Shown piece by piece: positions 23,864 to 31,314 of a stretch of 48,188 bases of DNA. The first letter of the stretch is position 1. The number at the start of each line of letters is the position of its first letter. The notes under the pieces were generated by a model. That model ran no database searches, had not been told where the DNA came from, and worked only from the letters and a program-made list of their open reading frames with translations. The translations under genes and the position numbers were made by a program. The stretch is from Thermoflexia bacterium. Lineage in GTDB: Bacteria; Chloroflexota; Anaerolineae; B4-G1; DUEL01. The stretch lies in the NCBI GenBank assembly GCA_011192125.1, contig DUEL01000014.1:4837-53024 (forward strand). The letters run 5' to 3'.

Positions 23864-25015
23864 ATGATCCGAGAAGTCGCCATCGTAGGGGTGGGGTGGA
23901 GCCCGTTTCGCTCTATCACGCCCGACCTCTCCTACAAGGAGATGATGTACGAAGCCGCCGTTCGCGCCTATGAGGACGCCGGGATCGACCCACGCCGGGA
24001 TGTGGACAGTTTCGTCACCGTGGCTGAGGACTTCAACGAGGGGACCAGCATCTTCGACGAGTACGTGCCCGACCAGTTGGGCGCGCTCCACCGTCCGGTG
24101 CAGACCATCACCGGCGACGGGATCCACGGCATCGCGGCGGCGGTGATGCAGATCCTCACCGGTCAGTTCGACGTCGTCGTCGTCGAAGCCCACAGCAAAG
24201 CCTCCAACGTCCTGACCCTCCCCCACATCCTGGCCTACGCGATGGACCCTGTCTTCAACCGACCGTTGGCAGCCCATCCCTACTTCATCGCCGGGATGGA
24301 GATGCGGCGGTACCTGGCGGAGACGGGGACACCCCTGGAGGCGTGCGCCCAGGTGGTGGTCAAGAACCGGGCCAACGCGCTTCGCAACCCCTTGGCCGGG
24401 TACGGTGCCGATCTGACCATCGACGACGTGCTGGCGTCGGAGCCCATCGCCGAGCCGCTCACCCGGTTGGCCTGCGCCGACCACGCCGACGGGGCGGTGG
24501 TGATGGTGCTGGCCTCAGGGGAGACCGCCCGCGCCCTCACCGACAGGCCGATCTGGGTGCGGGGGATCGGCTGGGCCAACGACACCTTCTGGCTGGAGAG
24601 CCGCCCGTGGGGGCAGGCCCGGTACGCCTACCTGGCCGGGCAGATGGCCTACAGCACCGCCGGGATCAAGAGTCCGCGAACGGAGATCGACTTCGCCGAG
24701 ATCGACGACACCTTCGCCTACAAGGAACTGCAACACCTGGAGGCACTGGGGCTCTGCAAGCCAGGCGAAGCGGGGGCGTGGACCCTGGAAGGCGGCACCG
24801 AGTTGGAGGGAGAGTTCCCGGTGAACCCCTCCGGGGGCAGTTTGGGCGAGGGGCACCTGCTGGACTGCACGGGGCTGGCCCGCGTGCTGGAGGTGGTGCT
24901 CCAACTCCGGGGCGAGGCCGGTCCACGGCAGATCGAAGACGCCGAGGTCGGCCTGGCCTTCGCCTGGCGCGGCGTGCCCACCACCAGCGGGGCCGCTGTG
25001 ATCTTGAGCAACTGA
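23864..25015 (+). CDS. thiolase-fold protein lacking the nucleophilic cysteine (1)
   Basis: A 383-residue protein of the thiolase/SCP-x superfamily: VAIVGVGWSPF start, YEAAVRAYEDAGI, and a C-terminal NPSGGSLGEGH that keeps the GH of thiolases. In the position where thiolases have the acylated cysteine, this protein reads TGDGIHGIAAAVM, with no Cys, and the C-terminal cysteine is also not evident. Cys-less homologues such as the steroid aldolase Ltp2 act as C-C lyases with a DUF35 partner, so a retro-aldol or related role is more likely than thiolysis; this is inference. The ATG follows AAGGAGGTCAGGCCT. It is first of four genes, with about 11 bp to the next. Confidence 0.8.
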   Translation: MIREVAIVGVGWSPFRSITPDLSYKEMMYEAAVRAYEDAGIDPRRDVDSFVTVAEDFNEGTSIFDEYVPDQLGALHRPVQTITGDGIHGIAAAVMQILTGQFDVVVVEAHSKASNVLTLPHILAYAMDPVFNRPLAAHPYFIAGMEMRRYLAETGTPLEACAQVVVKNRANALRNPLAGYGADLTIDDVLASEPIAEPLTRLACADHADGAVVMVLASGETARALTDRPIWVRGIGWANDTFWLESRPWGQARYAYLAGQMAYSTAGIKSPRTEIDFAEIDDTFAYKELQHLEALGLCKPGEAGAWTLEGGTELEGEFPVNPSGGSLGEGHLLDCTGLARVLEVVLQLRGEAGPRQIEDAEVGLAFAWRGVPTTSGAAVILSN

Positions 25016-25026
25016 GGAGGCTGGCG

Positions 25027-26193
25027 ATGGGACGGAACCGAGTCGCGATCGTCGGTGCGGGGATGACCAAGTTCGTCCGCCGCGCCCAAGAGACGGCGAA
25101 AGAACTGGCCTGGAAAGCGGCCAGCAAGGCGTTGGAATCCTGCGAACTGACCCTGGATGACATCGACGCCGTCGTCGTGGACACCGCGCCGGACGCGTTC
25201 GACGGTATCCATATGAACGCCGAGTACCTCTCCGACGGCGCGGGAGGGTGGGGCAAGCCGGTCATCCGCGGCTACGTCGGCGGCGGCACGGGGGTTTTCG
25301 CCGCCATCCAGGGCTGGTACCACGTCGCCAGCGGCCTCTTCGACACCGTCCTGGTCGTCTGCGAGGAGAAGATGTCCTCCTGCCAGCCCCATCCCCAGGG
25401 GGCCTTCCTCACCATTTTCGATCACACCACCGAGCGTCCCCTCAAGCCGAACCTCCTGTGGATATTCGCCCTGGAGATGAACGCCTACATGTCCCGCTAC
25501 GGCCTCTCCAAGAAGGACATCGCCCTCGTCGCCGTCAAGAACAAGCGAAACGCCGCCGACCACCCGGCCGCCCTGCTGGGCGACCCCGACATCACCGTCG
25601 AGGACATCCTGAACACCGAGGTCCTGGCCTGGCCGGTGCAGCGGGGGGATGTGAGCCCCATCAGCGACGGGGCGGTGGCGCTGGTGATGTGCGCCGAGCA
25701 CGTCGCCCGCCGCGTCACCGACAAGCCGGTCTGGGTGGAGGGAGTAGGCTGGAGCCTGGATACCGCCTACTGGACCAACCGCGACCTCTCCTACCCCACC
25801 TACGTGGAGGAGGCGGCGCGGATGGCCTACAAGATGGCCGGGATCACCGAGCCGCGCAAACAGATCCACATCGCCGAGCCATACGACCCCTTCGACTACA
25901 AAGAACTCCACCACCTGGAGGGGCTGCTGCTCTTCGACAAGGGGAAGGCCCCGGAGGCGACGGCGCTGGGGATCACCCAGCGGGACGGCGACCTGCCGGT
26001 CTGTCCCAGCGGTGGACTCCTGGGCGTGGGCAACCCCATCGCCGCTGCCGGGCTGATGAAGGTGGCCGAGATCTTCTGGCAGTTGCGCGGTGAGGCGGGC
26101 GCCCGCCAGGTGCCGGGGCAGCCCAAGCGCGGGGTGGCCCAGGCCTGGGGCGACCTGATGCAGGTCGGCACGGTGATCGTGTTGGGGATCTAG
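25027..26193 (+). CDS. thiolase-fold protein lacking the nucleophilic cysteine (2)
   Basis: A 388-residue paralogue of the preceding protein (shared VAIVG start, AYMSRYGLSKKDIALVAVKN, and EPYDPFDYKELHHLEGL against the neighbour's DDTFAYKELQHLEAL). The active-site region reads VGGGTGVFAAIQG, without Cys, and the usual GHP motif is GGLLGVGNPIAAAG, with Asn for His. Both classical catalytic residues are therefore missing. It may be a non-catalytic partner of the first protein or an aldolase-type enzyme. The ATG at 25027 follows GAGGAGGCTGGCG; the much longer frame from 24343 is a shadow of the first gene. It is followed after 10 bp by a DUF35 gene. Confidence 0.8.
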   Translation: MGRNRVAIVGAGMTKFVRRAQETAKELAWKAASKALESCELTLDDIDAVVVDTAPDAFDGIHMNAEYLSDGAGGWGKPVIRGYVGGGTGVFAAIQGWYHVASGLFDTVLVVCEEKMSSCQPHPQGAFLTIFDHTTERPLKPNLLWIFALEMNAYMSRYGLSKKDIALVAVKNKRNAADHPAALLGDPDITVEDILNTEVLAWPVQRGDVSPISDGAVALVMCAEHVARRVTDKPVWVEGVGWSLDTAYWTNRDLSYPTYVEEAARMAYKMAGITEPRKQIHIAEPYDPFDYKELHHLEGLLLFDKGKAPEATALGITQRDGDLPVCPSGGLLGVGNPIAAAGLMKVAEIFWQLRGEAGARQVPGQPKRGVAQAWGDLMQVGTVIVLGI

Positions 26194-26203
26194 GAGGGGG
26201 AAG

Positions 26204-26704
26204 ATGAAAGAGCACGTGTACGAGACCGTCTATCTGCGGGAGAAGGACTTTCAAGAGGGGCGCGTCCTCTTCGAGACCTGGGACCCGAACGCCCGCTACG
26301 CCTGGGACGCCGGGATCGCCATCGGTCGGTTCCTCCAGGAGCTGAAGGCCGGGCGGCTGGTGGGGACCCGCTGCGCGAACTGTGGCCGGGTGATGGTCCC
26401 GCCCCGAATGTTCTGCGAGCACTGCTTCGTCCCCATCGACGAGTTCGTCCCGCTGGAGGACACCGGCACCGTGATCACCTTCTCCCTCTGCTACGTCACC
26501 TGGGACATGGTCCGCATTGAGGAGCCGCAGATCCCCGCCGTCATCGGTATCGACGGGGCCTCACCGGGGATGGGCATCATGCACCTCCTGGGTGAGGTGG
26601 ACCCGAAAGCGGTGAAGATCGGGATGCGGGTCGCAGCCGTCTGGAAGCCGCCCGAGGAACGGGAAGGGGCGATCACGGACATCCTGTACTTCAAGCCCCT
26701 CTAG
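26204..26704 (+). CDS. DUF35 zinc-ribbon/OB-fold protein (1)
   Basis: A 166-residue member of the DUF35 family: an N-terminal helix, a rubredoxin-like zinc ribbon with C57, C60, C71 and C74 (RCANC ... FCEHC) and an OB fold (TGTVITFSLCYVTWDM ... MGIMHLLGEVDP). DUF35 proteins bind thiolase-superfamily partners and deliver or position acyl-CoA substrates, as in archaeal thiolase/HMG-CoA synthase complexes and Ltp2-ChsH2. The ATG follows CTAGGAGGGGGAAG, 10 bp after the second thiolase-like gene. The 40-residue N-terminal extension before the zinc ribbon (YLREKDFQEGRVLFETWDP) is longer than in the second DUF35 protein. Confidence 0.88.
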   Translation: MKEHVYETVYLREKDFQEGRVLFETWDPNARYAWDAGIAIGRFLQELKAGRLVGTRCANCGRVMVPPRMFCEHCFVPIDEFVPLEDTGTVITFSLCYVTWDMVRIEEPQIPAVIGIDGASPGMGIMHLLGEVDPKAVKIGMRVAAVWKPPEEREGAITDILYFKPL

Positions 26705-26737
26705 TCACCAAGTCAGCGAATCAGCGAGAGGTGCAAA

Positions 26738-27214
26738 ATGAGCCTGATGTATCGAATCCAACACCCGCGGGACGCCCTCGTCTGGGAAGGAGAGATCCCG
26801 CTCTTCAGCCGATACACGATGGGGATCGCTGGTGAGCGGTTCTTCAGGGAGATCATGGAGAACGGCCGGCTGATGGGCACCCGCTGCCCCGAGTGCGACC
26901 TGATCTACGTGCCACCCCGCCTCTACTGCGAGCAGTGCTTCGCCCACCTGGACGAGTGGGTCGAGGTGCCGTCCACCGGCCAGGTGCACACCTACACCAT
27001 CGTTCACGCCGATCTGGACGGGAACCCCCTGGAGGAGCCTCGGATCCTGGCCTTCATCCACATCGACGGCACCGACGGCGGGCTGGTCCACTACCTGGGC
27101 GAGGTCGATCCCGACCAGGTCTGCATCGGGATGTGCGTGGAGGCCGTCTTCAAGGACAAGGCGGAGCGAAAAGGCGGCATCCTGGACATCGCCTATTTCC
27201 GACCCGTTGGGTAG
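26738..27214 (+). CDS. DUF35 zinc-ribbon/OB-fold protein (2)
   Basis: A 158-residue DUF35 protein with zinc ligands C50, C53, C64 and C67 (RCPEC ... YCEQC) and OB-fold strands (TGQVHTYTIVHADLDG, GLVHYLGEVDPDQV). It is a paralogue of the gene before it. Together the operon holds two thiolase-fold and two DUF35 proteins, which suggests two enzyme pairs or one hetero-tetrameric type complex. The 33 bp gap before it carries a short tandem (GTCAGCGA/ATCAGCGA), and AGAGGTG precedes the ATG. CACAGAG copy 6 follows its stop. Confidence 0.87.
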   Translation: MSLMYRIQHPRDALVWEGEIPLFSRYTMGIAGERFFREIMENGRLMGTRCPECDLIYVPPRLYCEQCFAHLDEWVEVPSTGQVHTYTIVHADLDGNPLEEPRILAFIHIDGTDGGLVHYLGEVDPDQVCIGMCVEAVFKDKAERKGGILDIAYFRPVG

Positions 27215-27225
27215 TTGACAAGGAA

Positions 27226-27290
27226 CCACAGAGGCGCAGAGGACACAGAGTTTTCTCGTGCCCTTCTCTGTGTTCTCTGTGTCTCTGTGG
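27226..27290. repeat. CACAGAG inverted repeat, copy 6
   Basis: Two 25-nt arms (CCACAGAGGCGCAGAG... and ...TGTGTCTCTGTGG) around 15 nt. The three arm differences are all G opposite T, so they would be G-U pairs in plus-strand RNA. It lies between the DUF35 and ClC genes. Confidence 0.85.
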
Positions 27291-27325
27291 CCCACAACAG
27301 AGCAGAGGAGGTAAGGCAAGGCAAA

Positions 27326-29359
27326 ATGGCTTCCAACTTCGTTCGCGTGCGCGACAACCTCGGCAGCATCTACACCCGTTTCTGGACGTCGGAGACCGCC
27401 GTGATGGTGACGATGGCCCTCCTGGTAGGACTGGGCGGCGGGTTCGGCGCGGTGGTCTTCCGATGGCTCATCAACACCTTCCAGCGCTTCTTCTTCGACA
27501 CGCTGGGGGAGTGGCTCTCGTTTATGGGCCCCTACTACGTCATCGTTGTCCCGGCTGCGGGCGGTCTGCTAGTCGGACCGATGATCTACTTCCTGGCCCG
27601 CGAGGCCAAGGGGCACGGTGTGCCTGAGGTGATGGAGGCGGTGGCCCTGCGTGGCGGCCGCATCCGCCCCATCGTCGTCGTGGTCAAGTCCCTGGCCTCT
27701 TCCATCTGCATCGGCTCCGGCGGTTCGGTCGGCCGCGAGGGGCCCATCGTCCAGATCGGCTCCGCCCTGGGCTCCACTATCGGCCAGTTGCTCCACCTGT
27801 CGGACCAACGGATCCGCAACCTGGTCGCGTGCGGCGCGGCGGCCGGGATCGCGGCCACCTTCAACGCCCCGATCGCCGGGGTGATGTTCGCTCTGGAGAT
27901 CATCCTGGCCGAGTTCGGCCTGATGCAGTTCACCACCGTGGTCGTCGCCTCCGTCACCGCCAGCGTCATCGGCCGCATCTACTTCGGCGACGTCCCGGCC
28001 TTCCCCATCCCTCCCTACGCCCCGGCCAGCGTGTGGGAACTGCCCATCTACGCCCTGCTCGGCGTCGTCGCCGCCTTCGTCGGCGTGGGCTTCACCCGCA
28101 TCCTGTACTGGTTCGAGGACCTCTTCGAGGCCTGGCGCTTTCCGGAGTACCTCAAGCCCGTGGCTGGCGGGCTGCTGATGGGCCTGATGGGCTTTTGGCT
28201 CCCCGACCTGTTCGGCGTAGGATACGGAGCCATCGAGGCGGTCCTGCACAACCAGCTGGTGCTCTCGACGGTCGCCCTGCTGGCGGTGCTCAAAATCCTG
28301 GCGACCTCCATCACCATCGGCTCCGGTGGGTCCGGCGGCGTCTTCGCCCCCTCTCTGTTCATCGGCTCGATGCTCGGCGGCGTCTTCGGCCTGATGGTCC
28401 ACCAGTGGATGCCGGAGGGGACCGCCGTGCCGGCCGCCTACGCGCTGGTGGGGATGTCCGCCGTCTTCGCCGCCGCCGCCCGCGCGCCCATCACCTCCAT
28501 CCTCATCCTCTTCGAGATGACCCAGGATTACCGGATCATCCTCCCTCTGATGCTCTCCACGGTCATCAGCACCGTCGTCGCCCGTCACCTCTACCGAGAG
28601 AGTATCTACACCCTCAAACTGAAGCGGCGAGGGATCGACGTCTATGCCGGGAAGAATCTGAACCTGATGCGGACCATCCTGGTGGGGGAGGCGATGACGC
28701 CCATCGACCAGATGGTCACGGTGACGCCGGATACACCCCTCACCGAACTGGCCCGCATCTTCGACGAGACCCACCATCACGGGCTGGTGGTGCTGGACGA
28801 GAAGGGGGAACTGTACGGGGTGGTCACCCTGGCCGACCTGGAGCGGGCCGCGTCGGAACAACTGATGGCGGGGAAGGTGCGCGACATCTGCACGACGCGG
28901 GTGCGTACCGCCTTCCCCGATGAGACGCTGGAGGACGCCCTCCGCCATTTCGGCGCGCTGGACGTGGGCCGTATCCCGGTGGTGGACCGGGCCAACCCCC
29001 GGCGCGTCGTGGGGCTTCTCCGCCGGGGCGACATCATCCGCGCCTACTCCCAGGCTTACATCGACGAGCAGGCCCGACTGACCCATATGGAGCGGGTCCA
29101 ACTCCAACATAGGCTGGGCGTCCACATCGTGGAGATCCCGCTGCGGGACGGGGACGGCGCGGTCGGAAGAACCCTGCAGGAACTCCACATCCCGCCCAAG
29201 TGCGTCATCGCCTCCATCCGCCGCGGCGGTCGGGTCCTCATCCCGCGCGGTCACACCCGCCTGGAGGCCGGCGACGTGATCATCGCCCTGGTCACCGAGG
29301 ATGGAGAGGAAGCCTTGCGCGCTTGCCTGACCAACGGAGGGGGAAACCACACATCATAG
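27326..29359 (+). CDS. ClC-family chloride transporter with CBS and RCK_C domains
   Basis: A 677-residue membrane protein. The ClC core (about 1-430) has GSGGSVGREGPIVQIG near residue 130, including the gating glutamate of GREGP, and GSGGSGGVFAPSLFIG near 335. The retained gating Glu suggests a chloride/proton exchanger. Two CBS domains follow (about 450-575; VGEAMTPIDQMVTVTPD, RIPVVDRANPRRVVG) and then an RCK_C/TrkA_C-like domain at the C-terminus (GRTLQELHIPPKC ... EAGDVIIALV), both likely ligand-sensing. The ATG at 27326 follows GAGGAGGTAAGG; the frame from 27215 translates the CACAGAG repeat (NHRGAEDTE) and is false. CACAGAG copies lie on both sides of the gene. Confidence 0.93.
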   Translation: MASNFVRVRDNLGSIYTRFWTSETAVMVTMALLVGLGGGFGAVVFRWLINTFQRFFFDTLGEWLSFMGPYYVIVVPAAGGLLVGPMIYFLAREAKGHGVPEVMEAVALRGGRIRPIVVVVKSLASSICIGSGGSVGREGPIVQIGSALGSTIGQLLHLSDQRIRNLVACGAAAGIAATFNAPIAGVMFALEIILAEFGLMQFTTVVVASVTASVIGRIYFGDVPAFPIPPYAPASVWELPIYALLGVVAAFVGVGFTRILYWFEDLFEAWRFPEYLKPVAGGLLMGLMGFWLPDLFGVGYGAIEAVLHNQLVLSTVALLAVLKILATSITIGSGGSGGVFAPSLFIGSMLGGVFGLMVHQWMPEGTAVPAAYALVGMSAVFAAAARAPITSILILFEMTQDYRIILPLMLSTVISTVVARHLYRESIYTLKLKRRGIDVYAGKNLNLMRTILVGEAMTPIDQMVTVTPDTPLTELARIFDETHHHGLVVLDEKGELYGVVTLADLERAASEQLMAGKVRDICTTRVRTAFPDETLEDALRHFGALDVGRIPVVDRANPRRVVGLLRRGDIIRAYSQAYIDEQARLTHMERVQLQHRLGVHIVEIPLRDGDGAVGRTLQELHIPPKCVIASIRRGGRVLIPRGHTRLEAGDVIIALVTEDGEEALRACLTNGGGNHTS

Positions 29360-29385
29360 GCAACCGGGACTCGGCCGTCAGGAAA

Positions 29386-29451
29386 CCACAGAGACACGGA
29401 GAGCACAGAGGAACTTTTGGAGAAAAACTCTGTGTCCTCTGTGCCTCTTGG
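29386..29451. repeat. CACAGAG inverted repeat, copy 7
   Basis: Starts CCACAGAGACACGGAG and ends TCCTCTGTGCCTCTTGG, around an A/T-rich centre. It lies between the ClC and DUF72 genes. Confidence 0.85.
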
Positions 29452-29478
29452 TAAAGCAGACAGCAGGGGGCGGGGGAC

Positions 29479-30276
29479 ATGACCATTTTGATCGGGACCA
29501 GTGGCTTCAGTTACGACGACTGGGTGGGTCCAGTGTACCCACCGGACCTGCCCAAGCAGGAGTGGCTTTCGTTCTACGCCCGTGAGTTCCCGACCTGTGA
29601 GTTGAACTTCACCTTCTACCGCATCCCCAGCCCCCACACCCTGGCCCGAATGGCGGACAAGGTGCCCGACGGGTTCCTCTTCTCCGTCAAGGCCTTCCAG
29701 GGCATCACCCACGAGCGGGAGGACCCGGAGCCGTTGGTGCGGGAGTTCGTCGAAGCGCTGAGGCCGCTCCAGGAGGAGGGGAAATTCGCCTGCGTGCTGG
29801 TCCAGTTCCCCTACTCCTTCCGCGCTACCGAGGAGAACCGGGACTACCTCCGTCGGCTGCGCGACGGTTTCGGCGACCTGCCGGTGGTGGTGGAGTTCCG
29901 CCGGAGGGAGTGGGTCTCGCAGCGCACCTTCGACGACCTGCGGGCCCTGCGTTTTGGCTTCTGCTGTGTGGACCAACCCCGGCTGCGCGGGCTGATCCCC
30001 CCCGTCGCCGTGGCGACGGGCCCCGTGGCCTACGTCCGTTTCCACGGCCGCAACGCTGCCAAGTGGTGGCAGCACGAGGAGGCCTGGGAACGGTACGACT
30101 ATACCTACAGCGACGAGGAACTAAAGGAGTGGGTGCCCAAGATCCGCCAACTGGACACCGAAGCGGACCTCACCCTCGTCTATATGAATAACCACTGGCG
30201 GGGACAGGCGGTGGGGACGGCGAGGCAGTTGCGGGAACTGATACAAAACCCAGAACCCAGAACTCAGAACGCGTGA
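29479..30276 (+). CDS. DUF72 (YecE-like) protein
   Basis: A 265-residue TIM-barrel-type protein of the DUF72 family: ILIGTSGFSYDDWVGPVYP at the start, then LNFTFYRIPSPHTLARM, FSVKAFQGITHER, VVVEFRRREWVS, VAYVRFHGRN and LVYMNNHWRGQAVG. The family is widespread and its reaction is unknown. The ATG follows AGGGGGCGGGGGAC. The last residues (NPEPRTQNA) come from a tandem-repeat stretch at 30244-30292, so the natural C-terminus has probably been changed slightly. An OsmC gene follows 28 bp later. Confidence 0.88.
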   Translation: MTILIGTSGFSYDDWVGPVYPPDLPKQEWLSFYAREFPTCELNFTFYRIPSPHTLARMADKVPDGFLFSVKAFQGITHEREDPEPLVREFVEALRPLQEEGKFACVLVQFPYSFRATEENRDYLRRLRDGFGDLPVVVEFRRREWVSQRTFDDLRALRFGFCCVDQPRLRGLIPPVAVATGPVAYVRFHGRNAAKWWQHEEAWERYDYTYSDEELKEWVPKIRQLDTEADLTLVYMNNHWRGQAVGTARQLRELIQNPEPRTQNA

Positions 30277-30292
30277 TGCGTGATACGTGACA
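30244..30292 (+). repeat. short tandem repeats (CCCAGAA-type and CGTGATG-type)
   Basis: Three imperfect copies of CCCAGAA/CTCAGAA (30249-30270) run into three copies of GCGTGAT/ACGTGA (30270-30291). The first set encodes the C-terminus of the DUF72 protein and the second fills the gap before the OsmC gene. Confidence 0.6.
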
Positions 30293-30304
30293 GGAGGTCA
30301 CCCA

Positions 30305-30721
30305 ATGGCAACCGCGCGCGTGAAATGGGTGGAGAAATTGCAGTTCGTGGGGATCGATTCGACCAAGCACTCGGTGGTGATGTCCGCCGCGGGCGAGGAG
30401 AACGGGATCGGGATGAAGCCGTCCGAGTTGCTGCTGGTGGCCCTGGGCGGCTGCACGGCCTACGACGTGGTCAACATCCTCACCAAGAAGCGACAGCATC
30501 TGACCGGCCTGGAGATTGAGATCACCGGCGAGCAGGAGCCTGATCCGCCCTGGACCTACAGGAAGGTTCATCTAACCTACCGGCTGCGGGGAAAGGGGCT
30601 GAGCGAGAAGGCTGTGCGGGACGCGATCGAACTATCCAAGAACAAATATTGCTCGGTGGGCGCTACGGTGGGCGCTGCCGCAGAAATCACCTACGACTAC
30701 GTGATCGAGGAGGAACAATGA
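30305..30721 (+). CDS. OsmC-family peroxide-reducing protein
   Basis: A 138-residue OsmC/Ohr-type protein. The two redox cysteines are C50 (VALGGCTAYDVV) and C116 (NKYCSVGATV), as expected for a thiol-dependent hydroperoxidase; E41 in KPSELLL is the conserved glutamate. It probably reduces organic or fatty-acid hydroperoxides. The ATG at 30305 follows AGGAGGTCACCCA. Its stop overlaps the start of the DUF2148 gene by 4 bp (ATGA), so the two are translated together. Confidence 0.9.
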   Translation: MATARVKWVEKLQFVGIDSTKHSVVMSAAGEENGIGMKPSELLLVALGGCTAYDVVNILTKKRQHLTGLEIEITGEQEPDPPWTYRKVHLTYRLRGKGLSEKAVRDAIELSKNKYCSVGATVGAAAEITYDYVIEEEQ

Positions 30722-31224
30722 GCGTCAAGACGGTGGCAGAACTGATGGCCATCTCCGCCCGCACCGCACCGAAGGCGGCCGGGCGGGACTTCGTGGTGGT
30801 GGAGATCGTGGAGGGGGAGGACCTCCGACGGCTGGGCGAGGCGATGATCGCCTACGGGGAGCGGACCGGAAGATCGAACTTCGATCGGGACGGCCAGAAC
30901 GTGCTCGACTCAGAGGCGGTCGTGCTGATCGGCCTGAAAGACGCAGACGTGCTGGGGCTGAACTGCGCCGCCTGCGGCAGCGAGACGTGCATCGAGCCTA
31001 ACACCGTAGAGGGGGAGTTCCAGGGCCCCAACTGCGCCATGCGCATCCTCGATATGGGCATCGCCATCGGCTCGGCGGTCAAGACCGCCGCGATGCTCAA
31101 CGTGGACAACCGCGTTATGTACCGGGCGGGGGTGGTGGCGCGAGAACTGGGCCTCATCGACGCCGACCTCGTGATGGGCATCCCCCTCTCCGCCACCGGC
31201 AAGTCCATCTACTTCGACCGGTAG
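30718..31224 (+). CDS. DUF2148 ferredoxin-like protein
   Basis: A 168-residue protein matching the DUF2148 pattern: GLNCAACGSETC and GPNCAMRILDMGIAIGSAV, VDNRVMYRAG, and the closing MGIPLSATGKSIYFDR. Four cysteines (C83, C86, C91, C106) could hold an iron-sulphur cluster or other metal. The biochemical role of the family is not known; it is common in anaerobes. It is coupled to the OsmC gene, which hints at redox protection. A longer frame from 30649 is an artefact. CACAGAG copy 8 follows. Confidence 0.85.
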   Translation: MSVKTVAELMAISARTAPKAAGRDFVVVEIVEGEDLRRLGEAMIAYGERTGRSNFDRDGQNVLDSEAVVLIGLKDADVLGLNCAACGSETCIEPNTVEGEFQGPNCAMRILDMGIAIGSAVKTAAMLNVDNRVMYRAGVVARELGLIDADLVMGIPLSATGKSIYFDR

Positions 31225-31230
31225 AAAGGA

Positions 31231-31291
31231 CCACAGAGGCACGGAGAGCACAGAGGAGAGATAAAAGTCTGTGCCCTCCGTGCCTCTGTGG
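31231..31291. repeat. CACAGAG inverted repeat, copy 8 (best conserved arms)
   Basis: 24-nt arms with a single mismatch around a 13-nt loop. The left arm has CACGGAG where most copies have CACAGAG, and the right arm has the matching CTCCGTG, a paired change. It lies between the DUF2148 and GT4 genes and contains a GTG (31288) that would be a false start of the GT4 gene. Confidence 0.9.
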
Positions 31292-31314
31292 CGAATTTCC
31301 AAGGAGAGGGTCCC

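Noticed and set aside
24343..26193. 616-codon thiolase ORF
   Set aside because: Only the part from 25027 is coding; the first 228 codons are an out-of-frame shadow of the preceding gene with Arg/Gly-rich nonsense sequence.
23864..27214. Archaeal-type thiolase/HMG-CoA synthase/DUF35 module feeding the mevalonate pathway
   Set aside because: Attractive because mvaD is in the window, but both enzymes there need a catalytic cysteine that these proteins lack.
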